This document shows positions 57,396 to 64,000 of a stretch of 64,000 bases of DNA, in pieces. How positions within the stretch are numbered: position 1 is the first letter of the stretch; each line of letters starts with the position of its first letter. Below the pieces are notes generated by a model that was not told where the DNA came from, did no database searches, and saw only the letters and a program-made list of their open reading frames with translations. Origin of the DNA: Perognathus longimembris pacificus (Eukaryota; Chordata; Mammalia; Rodentia; Heteromyidae); assembly GCF_023159225.1 (NCBI RefSeq), contig NC_063180.1, positions 12,247,797 to 12,311,796 on the forward strand, read 5' to 3'. The position numbers and the translations under genes were made by a program.

Positions 57396-58276
57396 ACAAC
57401 ATGAGAAACAAAACTAGACAAACCACTCAGTCAAACAAACAGTTCACATGCTATGTGAACTCGTTCCTCACTCTTTAAGTGAAGTAGAAAATGTTTCCTA
57501 TGGAGGAACAAGCTACAGTCTTACCCAGGAGTGGTGTACTCTCTCTATCCCTCTCATAACTGCAGAAAGGAAGTGACTTTAGGAGAGAGCTCTGTATCTC
57601 TTCAAATTATAACTTCCCTCAGCTAAACAGTTTTTTGGGAAAAGTTGGCAAATGCATTAGAAGTTTGTTTTCATCTGCCCTCTTTTACCTCTTACTGTTT
57701 AGTTGTTGCAGATTCTTGTTAGGTAAAGGTATTGCGATTTACTGGATCTTTTCAGGATTCTCAGAAACAGCTTACCTTATTGCTAAGAAGTGTGTGTTAA
57801 ATGAATGAAATTTGAAGAAATTGGAGAGTCACAAGTCACATCAAAAGCAAACTGAGAATTGCTCCCAACTCAGACCAGTTTTGATTAAAGATTCTGGCAT
57901 TTGTAAATAAATTGGTCAGTCATTTGATGTATGGCTTAATTTGGCAAAGCCATAGATTGAAAATAAAATGACTGAGGGATGAATATTGTCCACCCAGCTA
58001 TCTACCTAAAACTTAAACTCTTGTCAGGAGAGATGAGGTCTTGGACTGTAGGATTTGTTTAGTAATTTCAGTGTGCATAAAAGCCGTCAAGCTATTTGAT
58101 TTTTACTTACTTTTCCCTGTCACTAATACAAATAATTGTTATTTTTAGTAAAATTACTGAGAAAGGCTAGTTAATAAAATGAATAATAAATGGGCTGAAC
58201 TCTTAAAACCCATGGACAATCATTACTAATATTTTAGTGTTTATCTTTGCAATTTTATCCTTGCAGTTAATATATC
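57396..58276. other. no gene seen
   Basis: AT-rich DNA with no supported feature. Confidence 0.5.
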
Positions 58277-58754
58277 AGGTTATGTGGGGCACACCCGCCT
58301 GGATGCCTTGCATCATTAAGAGGTGGTTCTAGCTGGCCCCGCCTCTTCTCCCAGCCTTGGGACCACAGGTAGCCAAGATGGCTCCTGGTGGTGAACCTGG
58401 AGGCGGTTCTGTGGGCCATGACATAGATGTAGGCCGTCCTTTAGGGAGGTCCCTCGGAGCTCCACTCTGATGGACACGTCAGGCATCAAATTCCAGCCCC
58501 TACATAGGTGCACATATCCATCCCCTTCCGCCGCACTCTGGCCCCTTTAAAAAAACAGCTCATTGCCGCCATTAAACGAGTCTTAGCACTGACTGGCTCC
58601 CGGACTGTCTGTGTGTCCTCCGTCGAGAGGGGGACTGGGTGGCAGTCTGTCAGCCCTCTTATCCTCTTCCTGGACCCGTCTGTGTGGGGTGTGCTATCCT
58701 GTCTCTCCTGCAGGACAGGAGAGCATAGGAGGCTAACAACCCCCAACAAGGTTA
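58277..58754 (+). mobile_element. solo LTR, third class II type
   Basis: The LTR at 58,283-58,748 begins TGTGGGGCAC and ends CCCCCAACA. The flanks are AGGTTA at 58,277-58,282 and 58,749-58,754. A YY1-like AAGATGGC lies at about 58,375, a TTTAAAAA TATA-like box near 58,545 and ATTAAA at 58,571-58,576. It is much more GC-rich than its surroundings. It is IAP-like in ends and layout, but I cannot name the family. Confidence 0.92.
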
Positions 58755-58975
58755 CTTGGAGAATTTTTTCCAGAATAGGATCAGAAAATCTACTTTATTT
58801 GTCCTTTCACTGACTGCATCATGAAGATCTTCATATGCCACTGAACATGCCACCCTATTATACTTTAAACTGAGGGCAAATATCACATGACTGGTTGCAC
58901 ATTAATATATTTTATACACCATCTATGTTGTCAAGCAGCTGTTTCTACTTTTTTTCATTAAAAATCAAAATCACA

Positions 58976-59172
58976 AGGCTGGGAACGTAGCTTAGTGGTA
59001 GAGTGCTTGCCTAGCATGCATGAAGCCCTAGGTTTGATTCCTCAGCACCACATACACAGAAAAAGTGGGAAATGGCTCTGTGGCTCAAGAGGTAGAGTGC
59101 TAGCCTTGAGCAAAAACAAGCTAGGGACATTGCCCGGGCCCTGAATCCAAGCCCTTGGACTGGCAAAAAATT
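58976..59172 (+). mobile_element. dimeric ID-like SINE
   Basis: Both monomers are clear (ggctgggaacgtagcttag; ctctgtggctcaagaggtag). The flanks AAAATCACAA at about 58,966 and 59,174 are a target duplication. Confidence 0.9.
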
Positions 59173-59454
59173 AAAAATCACAAAGAATATTCTTGTGCGT
59201 ACTCTCTACACATATATCTAAACAATAAAGTTACTTCAAACTTTCCAGATCTCAGGACACTTGTTATTATTTTAATTTCTGTTTCCATAAACTAAGATTT
59301 GCAAAACTGTCCTAAATAGTTGAGATAACAGTAGGAGTTGCTAAACGTTGCCTGGTCTCCTGTAATTTAATATATATTTGGTCAACTAGGAATGTGTATT
59401 GCTTCAAACAGAAACCCCACACATTCATAAAGAATACTATGTCCGTAAGAACAA

Positions 59455-59750
59455 AGATTTTTAAAAAAAATTTTCTTTAAGTAGGTATACAGAGGGTTTT
59501 CAATTTGAGCATGTCAATTTGTGAGGACAATGCATCTTGGTTAATATCATCAATTTTGTCATTATTCTCTATCACTCCCAACCCTATCAGTCCCCTCAAT
59601 TTATCTGGTTCTGATTTCACATATGTACACTGAATACTGTTGCTGTGTTCTCCCATCTTACTCTCTTCACTTTTCTTTCATCTTCCCTCACTCCTAACAA
59701 CATATCAGTCTCCCCTGACAACCCATATTCCAGTATCTCAGTATCCATTA
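59455..59750 (-). mobile_element. old L1-type 3' end, antisense
   Basis: 'gtaggtatacagagggtttt' and 'tccctcactcctaac' resemble a worn L1 3' end of an older subfamily, the same type seen in sense at 61,600-61,945. Confidence 0.45.
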
Positions 59751-61599
59751 TGATTTTTTTAGCTTGATGTTAAGTGTTATCATATACATCATTTAAAATT
59801 ATGAAGATATTTTCCCCTTTAACCTATTAATTTCATTAGTTTCAATAACTTTCTCTAATGCCTTGACAAACATGATTTCATAGAATAAATCTTACTTTCT
59901 GGCAAATTATTCATTGAATATCCCAGTAGATTTGACTTATATTATTAAGGTCTTTACTATTTATGATTGGTCATTTTAAAACAACTCTGTGCCACCATTT
60001 TCCAGTGATGATTTCTAGGCTCACACTATGAATCTAAATATATATATATATAGTGGGTTTTTACATAGTCTGTCTGTAATGTTGAAATGACTTGAGTAGC
60101 CTTTGTATATGACTTGAAGGACCATCACGCAGGCTAAAATCTTTCAATATTATTCTTCAGACAAGTTTTAGATTTATTTTAAGCCTACACTATATAGTTA
60201 TATAATCTGTCTCATTATATAACACTTGATAATTTGAATATACAGAGAGAATATACATGTTTTCTCTGTATATGTTCTAATCAAACTTTAAAGGTGAATA
60301 TGCCTGGAATTTTGCCAAGTATTTTTATGTAGTTGACCTAAATAGTAAGTATTTGTCATTGCTAATTTTGCATGCTTCTTGAGCCTAATTAAATTACTTA
60401 ATATTTTATCCATTTATTTATTTTGCACAAAATAGGCTTAGAATTAAAGACAGATTTTTCTCTTTCTTATTTCCTAATTAATAGGATCATCTTTGGCTAT
60501 TTGTTAATCCTTTCTTCTTATCTTTTTGTGTTTTTCTTACAGATCTTTTTCATTTAATTTGACAGGCTCATTTATTTTCTTTTCTCTTAAAGTATTTTTG
60601 CTTTGCCAAAAATGTGCATAAATGCTGTAGCCTGAATCATGTGTCTTTTTTGTTGCTTTAATATAAATGACAATTTGTCTAAGGATAGAGTTGGGGTCAT
60701 AACTTTTTCCCATCAAAATACCACAATCATTGCTTCATTATCTCCTGACATCTAACCCTTCAAAGAAGTCTGAGTGCTGTCCAAATTTTCCTCCATCTTT
60801 TCAGGTGTCTGTTTTCATTTTTAGTTAATAGACTGTTGCTATTGTTTTAACGATGTAATGCTTTTGGAATTCTGTCTTCATCCTTGACATTTTGCCCTTT
60901 CTCTTTTAATTAAGTTTCTCTTTTATTCATGGATCGTTCCATATGTAGTCCACCCATCATTTTCCGTGGGTGGGTTATAGTTATTCTGCCCACTCCTAGT
61001 GCAGAGATAAAGGCCACTTTCTAAGCTGGTGAGACTGAGAGTTCAATTTGGAGTACTGTTCTAATTACTAGATAAGTAACATTCTGTGACGCCCTGGGTC
61101 ATAAACAAGATGACCTGCTACAGCCAGCATTATCTCTTCCTGGCTGTCACTCTTGTCATCCTGAAGGCATATACTGAGGTGTAAGTCTCAATCTACATAG
61201 AGAAATGAGAGAGTGATCTCACTTTGAGGACATATTTTCCAAAGGATTCTAATAATATTATGATAATTATTAACAGCCATTTATTTATCAATTCTTTAAA
61301 AAAAATCAGCAAGAATCTGAGTATGGAGTAGAAGTGAACAATTGGATCTAACTGTACATAGCTGACATCTTTGTTGATGAGAAGTGAGTTCAGATATTTA
61401 AGGCTACACCAACAATTCACAAACTGAGTATATAATACCAATAATTTCATAATGAGTGGAAATAGAGTCCCTACATCTGTCATGTCCTTGCTTCTGAGGA
61501 CTGCCCTAATTTATAGCCTTGAGGAAGTTAGTTCCCATATATAAATAAATACATATGTAAACATGCACAGGGTCATATGCATAAACAAACATATTAACA
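59751..61599. other. no gene seen; very AT-rich
   Basis: A short (TA)n is at 60,043-60,053. A perfect 11-bp inverted repeat, ATATACAGAGA/TCTCTGTATAT, spans 60,238-60,273 with a 14-nt loop. No exon is supported. Confidence 0.55.
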
Positions 61600-61945
61600 A
61601 AGATATGTCATATACTGGTAAGTAGTCCAATGGTGTAACTCCTTTGGACAACTTACAGCCTAACAAAATGCCTACCAGGAAGCTGGAATTTGAGGTGTCA
61701 GAGTGAAGTGAGGTCAAGTGGAAGGGAGTAGACAAAGAGAAGAAGGCTGGGAGAAAGTAGGCATAACATTCTATGTAAGTATTTGAAAATGGAACTAAAA
61801 AGTTGAAGGGATAGTTTGAGTTGGGAGAGATGAGAAAAAGTGGTAAAAGGAGTGACATTGATGAAGATGCATTGAACTCAAAAAGTGACCTGATTAACTG
61901 AAACCCCTTTGTACAACCACTTAAAGATAGTGAAGGAAACAAGAA
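61600..61945 (+). mobile_element. old L1-type 3' end, sense
   Basis: 'gatgaagatgcattgaactc', 'ttaactgaaacccctttgtac' and 'aaccacttaaagatag' follow a worn L1 3' terminus. The 143-codon minus-strand frame here is a shadow. Confidence 0.5.
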
Positions 61946-62044
61946 ATGTGTTGAGAGTTTTTATATTAACCCAGTAGCTACAAAAATAAAAGTATGCTCT
62001 GAGAGCTTGCATTGTTGGGTTGAATATTAAGGTAAATATTTATA

Positions 62045-62530
62045 TTAGTTATCCATTGCCATGCAACAGATTGCCCCAAATGGAGACACTTTTAACAATC
62101 CTCATTTATTACTCTATAATCCTATAGGTCAAATATCACCAGAGTATGGCTGGATCCTTTGCTCAGAGAATCACCAGGCTTATATCAACCTTTGGACCAG
62201 TCTGTCTTCATCTATAAATTCTACAGATAAATTGCATCCAAGTTCATTCAGTATATTGTCAGAATTCAGATCCCTGTAGTTCAGCCTGGAGAGCTGTCAG
62301 TCGAGTATGCTCTCACTTAGCTTCCTAACAATGTATTGCTACCCACTTGGTTCAAGCCAGCAGTAGAGCATCTAATCCTCCTCAAAATGCAAAATCTGGC
62401 TTTCTTGCTTATACCAGCTGGAGGAAAACTATGGCCCACTCAGACAATCAGACTAATTTACACTCAACTTCTCAGAGCCTGACAAGACCAAGAAAGTAAC
62501 AACTTAATATATCATAAGTTCTGGAGATTC
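62045..62530 (+). mobile_element. ancient interspersed repeat, family unassigned
   Basis: 'ttagttatccattgccatgc', 'aacagattgccccaaa' and 'catttattactctataatcc' match a widespread eutherian repeat whose consensus starts 'gttatctattgctgtgtaac'. I cannot name the family from memory. Confidence 0.45.
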
Positions 62531-63047
62531 AAATTTTAGGTCCAATTTATAGAATTCTGCCTCTTACTGTCTTAGCATAAAACAATACTTTTGCTAGATT
62601 AAAATATTACCTATATACTTGAGGGTTAGTAGGACACAGGATAACTTTGCAAATTATGATTTTAGGCTTTACCTTTCAAACTCAGTTATTAATCAACAAC
62701 TAGTATTCCCTCTGTTACAATCAGCAAACTAAGAAACCCCAATGAGACTGCACTGTGCCTATCAAAAAATGTGTATGTTTGTTTATTTTATAATCCTTAT
62801 CCAAAGAGAAAAACATTTGTCTTCAGTACTTCTAGAATGCATGCATGAGTACTTATACATTCCATTCTGTGAATTGGAACACGTAATTTGCTCTCTAAAC
62901 CATGGAGAGAAGAACCAATTTACACACAGAAAATGATTTATGTACAATGCTCACAGATTTTTTATTTTTAATAATGAAAAAAATTTCAACAACAACTGAG
63001 TGCAAAGTAAATTATAGCACACCCACAAGATGCAGTCATTTATTCAT

Positions 63048-63190
63048 TTTTTTTCAGCCTTTCAACAGATATTTGTTGCTTACTTGCCATATGTCAGGTG
63101 CTGTTAGGGACTGGAGATACAATGAGGTAGAGGAGAAAGGACCCTTATGCATCTAGAAATTATATTCTAGTGGAAAAAGAAAGACAGTAA
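63048..63190 (+). mobile_element. L2 fragment
   Basis: 'ttcaacagatatttgttgc', 'tgtcaggtgctgttaggg', 'actggagatacaatgagg' and 'attatattctagtgg' match the conserved L2 3' region in order. Confidence 0.75.
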
Positions 63191-63272
63191 AAAGAAATCA
63201 TACAAACCAAGACAAAATTGCATTTTCTAAAGGGTGTTGTCATTTAACATAGTGGCTCTAATTTAAAAATTG

Positions 63273-63280
63273 TAAAAAAA

Positions 63281-63323
<43 letters not shown>
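63273..63323 (+). repeat. A-run followed by (GA)n
   Basis: About 17 A residues and then about 16 GA units. Confidence 0.95.
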
Positions 63324-63326
<3 letters not shown>

Positions 63327-63380
63327 CTGCCTATAGCCGAAGGTTAAGAATCTATAACTATAGGTATAAAAAGAGGCCAA

Positions 63381-64000
63381 CATTTATTATTGTTAGTTTT
63401 CTTGATAAATGACAGAATGTTTGAAGGGATGTGGCCAAAAGGGAACCCTACTTCATTGTTGGTGGGAATGTAAACTGGTTCAGTCACTCTGGAAAGCAGT
63501 ATGGAGATTCCTCAAAAGGCTAAACATAGAGTTCCCTATAACCCAGCAGCCCCACTTTTGGGCATCTACTCAAAAGACAACAAAGAAGAACACACTAAAG
63601 ACACCAGCACAACAATGTTCATCGCAGCACAATTTGTCATTGCTAAAATAAGGAAACAATGCAGATGCCTCTCAGTAGATGAATGGATCAGGAAAATGTG
63701 ACACGTATACACAATGGAATTTTATGCCTCTATGAGAAAGAATGACATTGCTCCATTCATAAGGAAATGGAAGGACTTGGAAAAAATATACTAAATGAAG
63801 TGAGCCAGACCCAAAGAAACATGGACTTTATGGTTTCCATCATAGGGAATAATTAGCACAGGTTTAGGCAAGTCACAGCAGAGGGTCACAAGAGCCTAAT
63901 AGCTATGCCCTTGTGAACGCATAAGATGGTACTAAGTGAAATGGACTCCAAGTTATAGAAACGACTCTTATATCACTGTTGTAATCACTTTCAACAGCCA
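63381..64000 (+). mobile_element. L1-E, 5'-inverted, cut by the window end
   Basis: From about 63,420 the sequence is sense L1 from the ORF2 Cys-rich region ([22 protein letters not shown]) through the ORF2 end (about 63,855) into the 3' UTR. The stretch at 63,381-63,417 is the adjacent upstream part of ORF2, but inverted. The rest lies beyond the window. Confidence 0.9.

Noticed and set aside
61511..61942. 143-codon minus-strand frame
   Set aside because: It lies antisense to an old L1-type 3' end and has no recognisable motif.
1..64000. CRISPR arrays, phage or bacterial defence systems
   Set aside because: The sequence is mammalian nuclear DNA. No regularly spaced repeats with unique spacers exist, and the tandem repeats present are microsatellites or retroelement parts.

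Overview
This window is mammalian nuclear DNA, AT-rich and without any host protein-coding gene, tRNA, rRNA or CRISPR array that I can support. It is a repeat-dense gene desert. The SINEs point to a rodent: tRNA/ID-like monomers and dimers containing the phrase 'gtggctcaagtggcagagtg', plus composites with a B1/7SL-like left half. From memory this dimer type is characteristic of Geomyoidea (kangaroo rats, pocket mice). The order is firm; the superfamily is an inference that a repeat-library search would settle.

Layout. 0-4.6 kb: a SINE tail, then a 5'-incomplete LINE-1 (L1-A, + strand) with a broken but residue-complete ORF2. 4.6-22.5 kb: single-copy-looking DNA with scattered old L2, MIR, ID and composite SINEs and short L1 3' ends. 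22.5-24.3 kb: an old antisense L1 (L1-B) carrying a nested SINE. 24.8-28.9 kb: a complete non-autonomous class II endogenous retrovirus (LTR-internal-LTR, 6-bp target duplication, no gag/pol/env), and 385 bp away an inverted solo LTR of the same family. 29-33 kb: SINE clusters. 33.4-49.2 kb: two near-full-length antisense L1s head to tail (L1-C, L1-D). L1-C is broken by a solo LTR, a polyadenylated retrocopy with a strong G-quadruplex motif, an unidentified 353-bp insert and a short L1 end. 49.2-64 kb: mostly unique DNA with microsatellites, a third LTR type, old L1/L2 pieces, and an L1 (L1-E) that runs off the window and starts with a small inversion.

The elements are related through nesting: L1 supplies the machinery for the SINEs and the polyadenylated retrocopies, while the four LTR insertions (one provirus, three solo LTRs of three sequence types) each carry a perfect, different 6-bp target duplication. 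The most interesting object is the 3.2-kb provirus at 24,787-28,014. It has LTRs with an internal ~103-bp tandem duplication, a CpG-rich leader, a perfect 13-bp hairpin, a tandem 34-bp T-box/GATA-like module, and a twice-repeated hairpin plus splice-acceptor-like block. It carries no retroviral protein and so must have depended on proteins supplied in trans.
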